Notes under the pieces: generated by a model
Told to the model about the DNA's origin: nothing
Database searches by the model: none
The model's input: the letters and a program-made list of their open reading frames with translations, nothing else
Source of the DNA: Diploptera punctata
Taxonomy: Eukaryota; Arthropoda; Insecta; Blattodea; Blaberidae
Assembly: GCA_030220185.1 (NCBI GenBank)
Contig: JASPKZ010007554.1
Location: 1 to 64,000 of the forward strand
DNA length: 64,000 bases
Direction of reading: 5' to 3'
Translations under genes and position numbers: made by a program
Part shown: positions 11,911-25,080 of the stretch, piece after piece
How the letters are laid out: the number at the start of each line of letters is the position of its first letter
How positions within the stretch are numbered: position 1 is the stretch's first letter

Positions 11911-13560
11911 TTCAGTTACGGATGTCCCTGTAATATGTAGTTATGATCACTACACAGAAAGAAAAACACCGAAATTACGTGAAAGTTATACCAAGTAATC
12001 ATTTTTTATTATTATTGGACATATATAAATCCTATTTCGCGTGAAGGTGTACCAGGGTTAAGTTTGTGACACAGTTGTTGTACTTTATATAATTTGATCC
12101 AAACCTAAAGTGATTTTAACGAATCTTATTTATCAATTTTACTTTCTTGTAAAGGTTTGTACTTAACAAACAATTTTGAAAATTATTTGAAAAAGAAATA
12201 CTCTTTCGATTTATACACAATTTGGATTAATAATGCCCTCGACTGTCAATAAGGCTGTTACCTTTCTTCTTCTTCTTCTTCACTTCTTGGTTTAGGCATT
12301 AGATGCCTGCTCCGTCTTCATTAATAGATCTAAGACCATCTCTTCCGAGGACGTCCGACATCTCTTCTTCCTCTCGGAAAATAATGGGAGATTTTATTTG
12401 GTAATCAACTTTCTTCCATTCTATCGGACGGACTGTTACCTACCTTATAGCATAAATAGCTTTAAATCGATTTGATGTTTCATTTAGTTAGTAATTGCCA
12501 ATCAAGTGAACTACAAAGCTGTAAATTAAGTTATTGTCAAGTCTCTCTTGTACTACTGATGTCATATCAAAGAGAACAGTGCCAAGGCTGTTGTGTATAC
12601 AGTGGGTGTCAAACGTATTCATTCACATCATTTGATAGGGATATTTTTATCGTGTCACACTTGAAGTTGGTAACTTTCAGCACTTTTTAAATTCATGTTA
12701 AAATAATTTCTAACAAAACAGAAACAACAGCGGTGGACAATATTGCATTAATTCATTGTTTAAAATATAAGATATTTTTATTCAAACGTTTTAGCGCTCC
12801 ATAAGGAGACTTTTTATTTGGAGTATATTTAATTAGATTTCCGAATTTAACAGGGTTGGTCCATTATGAACTCGGAGTATCTGTAACGTGTTATGAAATT
12901 GTTCCATATTTTAATTTAGAGGAAGTACATTTGGTTTCCGGAAGACGGCGGCAGCTGTCAATGATACCGGATAATGATGATTATGATTATTTTAATGTAT
13001 TTGTTGTACTAAATTTTTATCGGGTTGAATTGCGTTGTTCTCTTCGTTTACCCTTTTCCAATAGTTAGCTATAAATGTACTTCACCTGCGTCCTGATAAA
13101 TGAGTCGTCCTTGATCAGCATCCAGTGGGGTGTTACAGACTTTCTTATATTTCCAAGTTCATTAATGAAATTCCAAGTATTTTTGTTTGAATACTTTTAT
13201 TTATTTCTTTTTCAAAATGTTCATTCTTGTATATATCGATCACTTTTGTAATTAATTATTTTAGAAAATGAACTGCTGTTTTGTCCCTAGGATTTCTGAA
13301 TTTGTGCCATTTTTCGGAGTTTATTTATGTGTTTAATAATTTGTTGAATTAAAAAGTTTTGTTTTTATGTTTAAGTTATTGCAAAAAAAATGGGATTCTT
13401 ATGATTTGTTGTATTTGCTTTTGTATTACATGTTATCGTGTCTGTATACGGTTTGTTCTAATAATCAATTTCTTCTTGTGTGTTTATATTAACAGTATGC
13501 AGGAGTACTTACATGTTTTGAAATTTAGCCAATCAATATATTTCTCATCTAGATAGTTGT
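11911..13560. other. Unassigned region
   Basis: No recognisable gene. A pyrimidine-rich patch (TCTTC repeats, 12.26-12.40 kb) with ATCTCTTCCGAGGAC may be another LINE remnant, but I cannot support that. Frames at 12.47-13.07 and 13.36-13.56 kb are short and match nothing I recognise. Confidence 0.4.
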
Positions 13561-13564
13561 CAGG

Positions 13565-13860
13565 AATAGGTTTAGAGATCGGTAATTGTAAAAAACACTG
13601 GAAGATGATCCGATTCAAACTCATGCAGACGCAGAGATCGTTATATTAGATGTGTTTCGCACACAGGCACATATCGTGAGCCTCCAGCTGATTGTTCGGA
13701 TAAAACGTTGGCTCGTCTGGGCTTAAAATTTTAAACTCATACATATCTGATAATTCGTCAGTTGATTTTCCCCGTGCATATGTTTTGTTACAGCTCGATT
13801 TAGTATTTTTAGCATTAAAATCTCCCGTCAATATAAAATTTTGTTTCAAATTTATTTGTT
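13565..13860 (-). pseudogene. Jockey-like LINE endonuclease fragment
   Basis: The minus-strand frame 13646-13849 reads ILTGDFNAKN, then G-K-S-T-D-E-L-S-D, then LSPDEPTFYP. After a frame change near 13.62 kb it continues with ESDHLPVFFTI. The order GDFNAK … P-x-x-PTxYP … SDHLPV is the C-terminal half of an apurinic-type endonuclease from Jockey/CR1-type elements, different from the RTE type elsewhere here. Nothing further upstream or downstream of the element is visible, so this is an isolated relic. Confidence 0.75.
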
Positions 13861-14449
13861 GTTATAGTTGGGATTGATTAATATTATTGTTGGGAGAAAA
13901 AACAATAGATGGAGTTGATAATCGTGTGTGTAGTGACTTCATTGGTGGACTGTCTCAATGTCATTAAAAATAAACATATTTGTATGGGAGTGTGGAATAT
14001 TTCAGTTAATCAATATGTGCACACCCCTATAAGGCTGTGTCATTTTTCCTATGCATTTTGTAGTATTTAGATTTTAAACTTTTATAATTTGATAATTTAG
14101 TCTCATTAATTAAACTTATATCTAAATGAATTTTCTTAAATAGCATTAGTAAATCATTAATTTGCTTTCTGTGCCATTAGCATTGATGTATAATATATTA
14201 AGAGCCCTAGTGATTTTCCGTCTGTAACTAACAGTTGTTAAAAAGTGAGAGGACAGTCTCCATTAAAATCCCTATGTTAGTAAAAGTATCCGGGGCTGTC
14301 TTAAGTTCAAACATAGCTTGTTTGAATCCCGCTACTATCGTTCCAATATTTAAATCTCCAATAAATTAAAAAGAAGTGAAAATATAATTCTTCTATTATT
14401 TCCTGGATTCTGTTTTTAATTTATATTCTGTTCAATACCGAATTTGTTT

Positions 14450-15180
14450 TACTTACTTACTTACTTACTTACTCACTGGCACTATCGAACCCGTAGGTTC
14501 ATGGCCGCGCGGACATACGCTCTCCATACATCCCTATCCTGAGCTAATACTTTCCAATCATTCCCTGTATAATCTATTTCCCTCAAATCATAGTTAATGT
14601 TATTCTCCCACCTCATTCTTAGTCTACCAACTGGGCGTTTTTCCTCTGGCTTTCCTACAAGAAGCTTCCATGCAAGTCTTTCATTCCCCATACGTGCAAA
14701 ATGTCCTGCCCATCGCAGTCTACGAGACTTAACTGTTCTTATTATATCTGGCTTCCTATAAAGACCATGTAGTTCATTGTTATGAAGTCTTTTCCATTCA
14801 CCTGTCCGTTCATCTCTCTTTGGTCCAAAAATTTTCCTAAGTACTTTATTCTCAAATACTTGTAATCTCTTTCCTCCCTTAAAGTAAGAGTCCATGTTTT
14901 GCAGCCATATATTATAACTGGTAGAATAATAGTTTTATATATTTTCAGTTTAACGTTTTTTGAAAGGAGTTGTGACATCAAGAATCTCTGCAATGCATAT
15001 CAGCACGCATTTCCAGAATTGAGCCTTTGTTTAATTTCTGTGTGCATCTCATTCCTATTTGTGATTATTGTTCCTAGGTATTTGAATTCAGCCACTTCCT
15101 CAAAATGTCCCTCATTTGTCATTAGCTGTCGATTTCCATTATATAATGAATTTCTACATGTGACCATATATTTAGTTTTA
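14450..15180 (-). pseudogene. RTE-like LINE copy C, 5'-truncated
   Basis: The minus strand carries the family's C-terminal part from KYMVTCRNSLYNG (about 15170) through FKYLGTIITNRNEMH, a frameshift near 14.99 kb, IYGCKTWTLTLREER, RRLRWAGHFARMGNERLA, to the terminal N-L-R-V-R and stop near 14482. The 3' tail is a clear (TTAC)n run at 14451-14475 on the plus strand. The right end stops exactly where the Harbinger inverted repeat begins at 15181. Matching LINE sequence does not clearly resume after 45678, so it was probably already truncated near that point. Confidence 0.87.
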
Positions 15181-15207
15181 GGCCGGTATTCTTGAAACCA
15201 ACTCTCC

Positions 15208-17620
15208 CCTCCCCCAGCTCTCTCACTTCCGTAAGTTGAGTCTGACCACGAGAGTGAGAGATGGTATTCTTGAAACCAACTTGCCTCTACCTCAGGCGAG
15301 ATGGAGACGAGATGGAAAAATGCGCATGTTGGCAATGATTTTAAAAATGCATAGAGAAATAATCCATATTATATTGTAAAATATGGCGTCTTTTAAAAAT
15401 CGTCTGCAATTGTATAGGCTATGGGAATGTGATTGTTTGCCTAAAATAAATTAAACTTATTACAAAAATGAGGAAATAGAATCTGATTGAGGTTAAACAT
15501 AAAATATATGTGTGTAATCAAAACGTATTCATGGCAAAATTAGGATTTCCTACATATAGAAATGTCCAACAATGAAAGTAAAAAATATATATTGCCCAGT
15601 TATCCTTTATAAAATTAGTTATCTGAATAGGCTTATATTATTGATAAATATAGTAAGAAAAGTATAAAAGGTTAAATTGTAACATTCCACAGCTTTTATA
15701 TTTTATACATGTGTATTGTGATGGAGAAAAGCGTACGTTATATGTACGTTATGGGATATCAACAAACCAAATTAATATAATATACGTGATCTATTTTATA
15801 TCAAATTAAAAACAGTATTAGTGATCCATTTGAGATGGTCTATTTTATTTTATTATGTTATCTTTATGGATAATAGGTATACCTTTATGCATAACAGGTA
15901 ATACTATAGGTCCTAATAATTTTGTAGGCCTAACCTTAAAAGTCGAGATTGTAGCAAAATAATAATTTATTATTATGGTTTATAAAATCATTGATAGGTA
16001 ACTATGTATTAATTTATTGTTGTAATTGTTAACAGAAAACCATTATCAAAATTACACTATGAAGATAATATTTTAAGAACATGGTAAGAAATTACCATCA
16101 CCACGTTATGTAAATACATCAAATAAATACAAAGTTATTAATCAATTTTTGATGGTGCATTTTATTTTCCTTAACCTAAAGGTTGAGATTATGGTAAAAA
16201 ATATACATATGGTATAGGGCTCAACTGCACTTCTAGTAGCGCTTGATTTTTCATTTATATTGTCGTAAACTCTTCTTCTCTATTAACTAACATAATTTAA
16301 TGCTTTAAACTTTTTCAAACAATTTTTATAACATTATTAGACAATTTTGAAGTATTTATTTAAATATGCAAATCACAATATTATGACACTGTTAGACAAT
16401 ATTATGATGCTATTTTCTCTTAATATTGCAAATATTAGTAATTTAAATTTCACAGCGACGTATAGTAATAGAGGATGATAATCGATATGTGGTTAGATTG
16501 TGGGTTATCGCTGGCTATATAAAACCTGACATATGCGCACTGTTGTTCTATTGGACTTTGAAAATATTCCACGCTAGTTTAATTGCAGTTTTTCCGTTTA
16601 TAGAAACACTGTTAAGTAACTATGTATTAATTATTGCTGTAATTCACCACAAATCTTTAATCACCATGTTATGTAAATTATTAGTATTGTCTCTTCTCCT
16701 TATGGTCATTAATGCTTCTCCTGATACAAGACTATAGTCATAATTTATAAACTTTGATACTAAATCAGTGCTATTCTAAAATTTATATCAAAACAAAAAA
16801 TGGGACATTATATGTATTATATATATGCCCACTTACTTTGCCCTACAGTCCTATAAGGGCATTTATATAAACAACCATCTTTAAAATATGTGGTCATTGC
16901 ATGAAACTTCATTTCAGTTTACTGTTTTACCTCATCCTCACGTCAACATGATTTTTTTCAAATATGTCCCCTTGAATAGCTGATTGGTTTTACTACTTAT
17001 ATTGCAAGCTCTAGGGCTTTATGAAATACATAAGATAAATGGCACATTCACTAAAGCCCTCCACTGAACCTTTTCCTCAACGAACTTAATCCAGTGAAAA
17101 TTTCTTCTACTGTCTATTCAATCTACATGATCAACTCATAACAAACTTATAAAACTTATAGCGACACATGTATTTATTTTATTGAGAAAATACCATTAGG
17201 AAGGTTTAGATGGAAGGATATTTGGATGAATCTTAGGGATCTGCATATTGGAAATAAACATCTGTTTTTGGTGGACATGAGTTTTGTATGTCATGATAAA
17301 AGAAACAGAAGTGAATTCTAGTACTTGGACAATGCAGAAAAATGAAATTAAAGAAAGTCCATACTTATATTTTATTGTGAAATTAATATGTATGACACCT
17401 GAAATAAATACAAAATATATTTCATTTGAAAACATTGCTTTATATTATTATCAGTATTCATAATTACTCATAACAATTATATACAAGAATCAATATGGAT
17501 TTACATACATGAACATTAAACAGCTATCAATGTACATAAACACACAAATTTGTAACACTAATACCTTATATATTATTGTGAAACATTACTATTTACACAT
17601 TTTTTAGAATATAATACCTC
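15208..17620. other. Left part of the Harbinger element, non-coding
   Basis: AT-rich sequence with no recognised frame. Part of it (about 16215-16590) is a direct repeat of 42720-43260. The 82-codon frame at 16489-16737 lies in that repeat and resembles no family I know. Confidence 0.45.
16215..16590 (+). repeat. Interspersed repeat, copy 1
   Basis: The block shares long runs with 42720-43260, including ACTTTTTCAAACAATTTTTA, ATTGTGGGTTAT and GGACTTTGAAAATATT. Copy 2 has extra internal sequence of about 180 bases. No coding content is seen. Confidence 0.75.
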
Positions 17621-17646
17621 ATCGTGTCCACCACTGTGGTCTCGAG
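17621..17646 (+). mobile_element. tRNA-derived SINE-1, 5' piece
   Basis: The first ~26 bases of a SINE (…CCACTGTGGTCTCGAG), including the start of an A box. It is cut by the LTR element at CGAG and resumes at 22035. Confidence 0.65.
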
Positions 17647-18508
17647 TGAGACGAATATGATACGGCCCTAATAGTGATTAATGAATATAAGAAATGAATA
17701 AATAATGAAGGAATAGAATATAGTTAAAAATAAATTAAGTTTCATGTTGGTAAATAGTTCTCACAAGAAGCGGTTGAAACCCTAAGTAAAAGAGGTCATA
17801 AACATGTAACTCCTCAAATTAGACCTGAAATGTTTAAGCTGGGTCTAGCTTCAAAACTCACGTTTGGGAGAAATGTCAATCTCCAAATTTACAATCGCGT
17901 TAAGCCCAAACTGGCAAACACGGTCCCTAGCCGTGAGAATAAAATCAAAAGGTAGGTGGTGGTTTAAATAAAATAGTTACGCCCTTGGATGACATGTGAT
18001 TAAATATTCTAACCAATCAAAATCAGAGTTAGGGTAGAGACCATATATGGGAATAATTGGTCCTGACTTCGATACGGAACTCATGAGGACAAAATTTAAC
18101 ACACTTGAACTTATACTCGACACTTAGAAGGAAGAAGATCTTGAATGTAGCCTATAGTAAAAAATATCTTGTAACAACGATTATGGACTTAGGGAAAATC
18201 TCCCGAACTCATAAGTCATTTGCTAGTCCTCATTAGCGAAATATCGAAGGCCAGGGACAGAAAAGTTTTATTTTTACTGTGTAACGTTCATTTAAATTGA
18301 CAGAGATTAATTAAATTAAATAATTCAAACAATTAGTGATTGTCTGTTCCCACGCAATTCTCCTTCCGAACCCTATATAGATAGGAGTCTCAGCGCTCAC
18401 CCTGAAACAGGAACCGACTAGCTACCGAGGAAGGGCAAGTAAATTCACAATTAAATCAAAGTGAAACCCCTAGTGATATTTAACAGACACCTCCAAAATC
18501 CTGCCCCA
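17647..18508. mobile_element. 5' long terminal repeat of LTR element 1
   Basis: 862 bases running from TGAGACGAATATGATACGG to CTGCCCCA (TG…CA). The sequence is repeated almost exactly at 21168-22030. I noticed only about three differences: a C/T near 17850, a one-base indel near 18166 and a C/T near 18370. Such close identity implies a recent insertion. Which copy is transcriptionally 5' is uncertain. Confidence 0.92.
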
Positions 18509-21167
18509 CGTTGGGCGACACTTTGGGGCAGGATTTTGGAGGTGTCTGTTAAATATCACTAGGGGTTTCACTTTGATTTAATTGTGAATTTACTTGCCCT
18601 TCCTCGGTAGCTAGTCGGGTCCTGTTTCAGGGTGAGCGCTGAGACTCCTATCTATATAGGGTTCGGAAGGAGAATTGCGTGGGAACAGACAATCACCAAT
18701 TGTTTGAATTATTTAATTTAATTAATCTCTGTCAATTTAAATGAACGTTACACAGTAAAAATAAAACTTTTCTGTCCCTGGCCTTCGATATTTCGCTAAT
18801 GAGGACTAGCAAATGACTTATGAGTTCGGGAGATTTTCCCTAAGTCCATAATCGTTGTTACAAGATATTTTTTACTATAGGCTACATTCGAGATCTTCTT
18901 CCTTCTAAGTGTCGAGTATAAGTTCAAGTGTGTTAAATTTTGTCCTCATGAGTTCCGTATCGAAGTCAGGACCAATTATTCCCATATATGAAGAGTTCAT
19001 TTAAAAAAAAAAAAAAAAAAAGGAAATGGTTCATTACATACGCTAATATGCATCTACATGGTATGCAAAAGAGTTAAATAAAATACGTAAGCAAAAACGA
19101 TATCTGGTAATATTAGTATGATAAATGCAAGAAGTGTTGGTCACGCATATATCAGATTAGTATTAGGAAAATTTAATGAGAAATAGTTTAAAAGGGTCTT
19201 ATATTTGTACTTACTAGAAAACATAATGAGACTAGATAAATGTTGACGAAAACAGAGGCAGAAAAGTTAATTTTACAGAGGGAGCGAGAGGCACCACCCC
19301 GCTTTATAAAAACATAATAAAAATAATTATCATGTATATCTGCCTTAATCTAAAGCGTGAACAATAACAGAGACGAGGATAATAATAAGGAAAGTGTGAA
19401 AATTACAAAGAAATGAACAGCTGATCGTAGTGGGAATATTTAAGAAAACGTTGAACCCAGTCTAGAATAGAGATAAAAATCAGTTCACTAAACTTAAAAT
19501 GTTGTAAAAGATGAAAGAGTGCGAGTGAGACGGAAATAGGCACACCCTTCACAGGTACAAAATTCATTTGTCGAAAACAAGTTACTTACCCAAATACGAT
19601 GTGAAACGAAGGAAATGAACATTTAAACCAAACTTTTAAATATCATTGAAATATATATAATTAAACAAGTGCTATTATAACTTCATAGTGAATGTTGTTA
19701 AAAATCTAATATTATTCTTAAGGAGTAAAATGGAAGCGTTATGAGCATACGAAAATTTAAGAAAGAGGTTAAGGCATCGTCCTTTTAACAGTTTATGATT
19801 GGTGACAGATAAAAATATAGCGTAGACAAAGTGAAAGAATGAATAAATACAGGATCAAAGCCCGAAGGAGGCGTTTATATTATGTCCTTTTAAATGATAA
19901 ACGTTCGCTCATATGATAGCGAGAATTGTTATGGGTAGATAGAGCGACATGATTTTGATTCGACCGATGTTGTCGAGTTGTTTTACTAATGAAATATAAA
20001 TTGTCGTCAAAAACGAAATTGACGAATGTGAGCTACGATGATATAAAATTCTGTATACAGCGACGGTTCTGCGCGTATGAAATGTGATATTATGTTACCG
20101 ACAAGTAAATAAATAAGGAAGATTTCCACCTTAATCGATTGAATAAAAATAATATGCGAATGATGAATAAAGGAGTTCTATAAAGAATAAATAGATTATC
20201 AAGGTATTGTGAAGATCAGTCAGTGAACATGCTGAGAATAAATTTTTAATGACCACAGCTAAGGGAGCGCCTATATAAAAAAAAAGGTAGATTTACAAAT
20301 GAATTATTATGATGAATCGTGAAATGTTCTGAAAACTGAGATCGCGATATAAAACATATATGATTCTTATTAAATACCGATATACTTATTTATAAAGGAT
20401 AATCATCGGAAATTATATAGGAAACTAATTAGTAAAGTTACCATTTGATTAAAAGAGGGCAAATATGTTTACGGCAACATTAAGATCTATGTCTCATTAA
20501 ATAAATAAATGACCCAAATAGAATAAATTAGTAGCTAATTAGAATAAAAAAATGTTAGTTTATAATAAGTGAGTTCCAGTGAATATGTAAAGTGTGAACC
20601 ATGGAAAGTGCGAACGATATAAAGGGATGATATAAAAAAAAATGTGCATGACATTGCAATAATAAACTGAGTGATATATGGAAAACGTATTATGTGAAAT
20701 TACCTAGCGAGTGAAAAAAAAGTGACGTAATTAAAACAGAAACAAACGCATAATAAAGTGAGTGAAAAAAAAAAAACGAGAAGATGTATGGGATATGATA
20801 AATTAACCATAGGGTTAAAATAAGAAAAACATTTGTTGACTATAAAAAAAAAAAAAGTAAGGATTTAACGACCGATCGCAAATTGAGTTTAAATGTACAT
20901 GTTTTTTTGTTGTTGTTGTTCTAGTGGTAATATGCAGAAGACTGTAAGTAAACCAGGGTGATATATGTTCAATAATATAATCTATTTGGTGTTTGTAAAA
21001 ACATTTCCATATATGATACTTGTAGGAAAAGTAATAGTTCAATACATTTTGGTTTGATGTAATTAGCATATTTAATTACTTCTCTTCTAAGGGGAGCTGT
21101 GTTAAAAAAAAAAAAGATATTTTTAACTTTACGTTAGTATTTTTTTTTGTTTTAACAAGAGGCATTG
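18509..21167. mobile_element. Internal region of LTR element 1 (non-coding, starts with an inverted LTR fragment)
   Basis: After a 15-base spacer (CGTTGGGCGACACTT), bases 18524-18990 are a reverse-complement copy of the last ~470 bases of the left LTR. The right edge of that copy is followed by an A-rich run (19003-19021). The remaining 2.1 kb is AT-rich with many short A runs, and the longest frame is 84 codons. I recognise no gag, protease, reverse transcriptase or integrase. The spacer may contain a primer-binding site but none fits well, and there is no convincing polypurine tract before 21168. The element must have moved using proteins supplied by another element. Confidence 0.8.
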
Positions 21168-22030
21168 TGAGACGAATATGATACGGCCCTAATAGTGATT
21201 AATGAATATAAGAAATGAATAAATAATGAAGGAATAGAATATAGTTAAAAATAAATTAAGTTTCATGTTGGTAAATAGTTCTCACAAGAAGCGGTTGAAA
21301 CCCTAAGTAAAAGAGGTCATAAACATGTAACTCCTCAAATTAGACCTGAAATGTTTAAGCTGGGTCTAGTTTCAAAACTCACGTTTGGGAGAAATGTCAA
21401 TCTCCAAATTTACAATCGCGTTAAGCCCAAACTGGCAAACACGGTCCCTAGCCGTGAGAATAAAATCAAAAGGTAGGTGGTGGTTTAAATAAAATAGTTA
21501 CGCCCTTGGATGACATGTGATTAAATATTCTAACCAATCAAAATCAGAGTTAGGGTAGAGACCATATATGGGAATAATTGGTCCTGACTTCGATACGGAA
21601 CTCATGAGGACAAAATTTAACACACTTGAACTTATACTCGACACTTAGAAGGAAGAAGATCTTGAATGTAGCCTATAGTAAAAAATTATCTTGTAACAAC
21701 GATTATGGACTTAGGGAAAATCTCCCGAACTCATAAGTCATTTGCTAGTCCTCATTAGCGAAATATCGAAGGCCAGGGACAGAAAAGTTTTATTTTTACT
21801 GTGTAACGTTCATTTAAATTGACAGAGATTAATTAAATTAAATAATTCAAACAATTAGTGATTGTCTGTTCCCACGCAATTCTCCTTCCGAATCCTATAT
21901 AGATAGGAGTCTCAGCGCTCACCCTGAAACAGGAACCGACTAGCTACCGAGGAAGGGCAAGTAAATTCACAATTAAATCAAAGTGAAACCCCTAGTGATA
22001 TTTAACAGACACCTCCAAAATCCTGCCCCA
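21168..22030. mobile_element. 3' long terminal repeat of LTR element 1
   Basis: 863 bases, near-identical to 17647-18508, ending CTGCCCCA. It is followed by CGAG at 22031-22034, which matches CGAG at 17643-17646: a 4-base target duplication. Confidence 0.92.
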
Positions 22031-22034
22031 CGAG

Positions 22035-22320
22035 GTAGCGTGCTGCCTTGTCATGCAGTGGGTCCAATTCCTGGTCAGGACAAGCTCCTGGGAGAGGTTT
22101 TTTTTTTGGGTTTTCCTCACCTGTAAGACAAATGTCAGGAAGCTTAGGGACCAACAGTCTCCAAATATCATCCAGTCATCATCATCATCCTTCACCGATG
22201 TGGAAAGAAAGCATCGGGAAGCTACCACACCTATAATTACCTAGCAAATCATAGCATGAAAATGCTATGATTGCAGTGAAATACCTACCCTTGGGCAGAA
22301 TTACTATGGATGGATGGATC
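22035..22320 (+). mobile_element. tRNA-derived SINE-1, 3' piece
   Basis: Joined to 17621-17646 with one CGAG, this rebuilds a tRNA-like head: an A-box-like GGTCTCGAGGTAGCG and a B-box-like GGGTCCAATTCC. The body contains GGGTTTTCCTCACC and AATGTCAGG, and a (GGAT)n-type tail lies near 22306-22320. The small frames here (62-78 codons) have no coding meaning. Confidence 0.75.
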
Positions 22321-22464
22321 ATAAGGCTTTTAAGTTTCCATACCCAACTTACGGAAAACAAGATAACAAAACAATAAAGCTTGCCAAGGATCTACCTACT
22401 TAATCAAATCTAAATTACTTTAATGAAATTTTATGATGGGAATTTACATTATCAGGCAAATAAA

Positions 22465-22678
22465 TTAAGTAAGTCAAATTATTACATCTCACCTCATAAA
22501 ACTGGGTGATTCTCACAGGACCGGTTTCTGAAGTTATTTCCTCTATCGTCAACCAGAAGTCAGACTATAGAGTTAATGGAATCTTGGCTGATGATAGAAG
22601 CAATAGCTTCAGAAACCAGTCCTGTGAAGATCACGGAGTTTTATGAGGTAACATGTAATAACTTATTTGACTCACTTA
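22465..22678. repeat. Fold-back (hairpin) element 1
   Basis: The arm 22465-22533 (…ACCTCATAAAACTGGGTGATT…GGTTTCTGAAG) pairs with 22607-22678 with some mismatches around a ~73-base loop. No coding sequence is present. This is MITE-like in shape, but I did not find a clear target duplication. Confidence 0.7.
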
Positions 22679-22702
22679 ACGGAATATAAAATAATAAAAA
22701 AA

Positions 22703-22890
22703 CCCATGGCTTGAAAGGCCTAGAAGGCTCTTGGCCTATAGCTGGCTGTTGGACTCACTTCCACATGAGTTGATCACAGAGATAGAAGATCATTCACCCA
22801 GTGTAGGATTGATATGTGGTCAGCATGTCAGGTCCCCCAGTCATTATAGCTGATTTTCTGAACTTGAAGCCGCTACTTATTGTAGCTACC
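22703..22890 (-). mobile_element. SINE-2, 3' segment (split by LTR element 2)
   Basis: The minus strand runs from GGTAGCTACAATAAGTAGCG through CAGCATGTCAGGTCCCCCAG (read on plus) to the family's 3' end, where the plus strand reads CCATGGCTTGAAAGGCCTAGAAGG. Related 3' ends occur at 39351-39506, 44060-44085 and 51205-51250. The remainder of this copy lies at 35142-35265 and 40670-40696, after two large insertions. Confidence 0.8.
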
Positions 22891-23602
22891 TGTTATGAAT
22901 ACATAGTTCTTTATATATATTTTTTATTGTTTTATAGATTATTTTAATTATTATTGCAAAGTCGTTTGAGATAGAGTTTAGACATTCAAGTCTGTTGTCG
23001 TTTGAGATGGACTTTAGACATTCAAAGTCTTGTTGAAGCTAACTGTAAACATCCCTACATTTAGTTCTTTGGAATGTTAGTATGATACAGTTACGGGTAA
23101 TTCGAGGTCAAAATTGAATATATAACACTTGAGAAGTGATGGGCTCGTGTCTGTCTGTGTGTGTACGGCTGGAGGGTAAGTCATTGACCATTTTTCTTAA
23201 TATGTGACAGGGATCTTTTTGAAAAAGAATCAATTACCTTAACTATTCTGATAGAAGTCTAAACAATGTAGACTGGTTTAATACGATATTTTCAAAAAGG
23301 GATATAACATTTTTAATCAGGTAGATTTGGTTAGATTTAAAAATTCCACAACTCTCTTCTCAACCCCCAAGATAGTACTGTAGTTTAATATAGGCTTAGA
23401 ATAGAATTAGGGCTAGACTACTAAGGATTTATAATTATTTATACGTTAGTAATAAAATAGTTTAAAATATGACTCCATTTGTTTATTTCAAAACATGTAT
23501 ATCTGTACATCCTCATACTAACGCTCGGCTAGGAAACCGCTACCAGATTTTCCAAGTCCCGAAGGTCCTTTAAGCCTAATAAATCCAGTCGGACCCATAA
23601 CA
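22891..23602 (+). mobile_element. 5' long terminal repeat of LTR element 2
   Basis: 712 bases from TGTTATGAATACATAG to GGACCCATAACA (TG…CA), repeated at 34414-35136. A TATATAA-like box lies near 23120 and an AATAAA signal near 23451. The two LTRs differ at several percent of positions by eye, mainly in 23200-23390, so this insertion is older than LTR element 1. CTACC precedes it (22886-22890). Confidence 0.93.
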
Positions 23603-24558
23603 TTGGTGGCAGCGGTGGGATCACTAAATAATTTTTATTATTTTTTTATGATAGGGAAACGGACCCTTGCAAGCTTTCTGGACCGTTTGCAATACAATAA
23701 ATATTAAAATTTTGTGATACGTACAGTTTTAGGTTAAAATCAGCAGTGTAAGATTTATGTAGAACATAGGATATTTATTATTTAATAGAAATTAAATCAA
23801 GAAAAAGATATTAATTCTGGATTGGGATTTAGATTAATCAGACCTTGGAAGAGAGAGGGAAGTTGTGGAAGAAGAACAAAAATGTTTTTTCGATGTAGTA
23901 TAATAATTGAGCAACCATTTTTTTTATCTTTTAAAAATCTATGCATGATATATATTAAGAGAGTGTATACTATTTTTTGTCTAGAAGATTAGGAGTGAAT
24001 AGGATAAAAATATAAAACCAATATAGATTGGCAAACTCATTGCTGAAACGTAGCCTGAAACGTGGCCCTCCTAACGGGATATGTCGACGTATGCGAACCG
24101 AACTCGTGGCTTGTGGACGGGATGACACGCCATCATACTAACATGAATATTTTTGCCGATGGTGATTGTGACCAATAATAATAGTAATAAAATAATTTCT
24201 CTGCAATAATAATTAAGAATAAAATAGCATGAACTAATTACCTTCGTGGAAAATTACTTCCATATAATACTGAAATACAAATGATTTAAATGTCTCGGGT
24301 TATTAATGACCTCAGGGCTACTCAAGCGATACCAACATATGAAGGAAATTTTGAATTAAATGAGAAAATTTAAAAACGTTATATAGGAATTATTTTTAGA
24401 TCTTTTCCTGCGAACAGATCGTTTCTGCATGCGTGGGAAAATATATTAAATATGGAGATTAAATAAATAAACGGACTGTGTCACTCCTATGTTGGCAATA
24501 CTAAATGTCAAGTCGAAATCATACCGACGTTGGTTAAATTAGTGAAAAATGACAGGTC

Positions 24559-24582
24559 ATATATATATATATATATATATAT
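24559..24582. repeat. (TA)n microsatellite
   Basis: An uninterrupted run of about 24 alternating A and T bases within LTR element 2. Confidence 0.9.
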
Positions 24583-25080
24583 GTAGCATATATGAAATAA
24601 TTTACGGGGCAACTACAGGGTATTGTTGAGAAAATATTTAGAGAAAGGAGTCTCGGGTTCGAACCCTGGTGACTAGCTTTACAAGATGGCGGCTGGAGTG
24701 AGGGCTAGGTTTTGGAAAGGTCGGAAAAACAGTACAATAAGTTTCACATACGGTGACTACCAGTTGTTTTTATTAGATTTCTTGTCCGAGAACGATAAGC
24801 CGGAGTGTTCAAAATTAGCTATAATACAAGTATATTCCTAGCAGGAATGTTAAGAGATGTCCGAGGAATATTTAGTTTGAAATATGTTCCCGTATGCGAG
24901 GCTATCTAACGGGATTTTGATAAAGATTCTGAAGATTTTCCAACTTGAATGAGGGAGTCACACTTCAAAATAATTCGCTCTGCAGTATACATGTTACCGA
25001 ATCATCAGATCAAATATCCAAAATCATAAAGAGTATCAACATTTTTTTTAAAAAACAGATTGATCTGGCAACACGTGTAA

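Noticed and set aside
12255..12400. Pyrimidine-rich LINE-like remnant
   Set aside because: No match to other copies in the window and no coding motif.
15000..15335. 111-codon frame joining LINE peptide to the Harbinger end
   Set aside because: An accidental fusion: the N-terminal part is translation of the terminal inverted repeat region.
18480..18560. Stand-alone hairpin or MITE at the centre of the 18.5-kb inverted repeat
   Set aside because: The arms extend into a long terminal repeat with a second direct copy at 21168-22030, so it belongs to LTR element 1.
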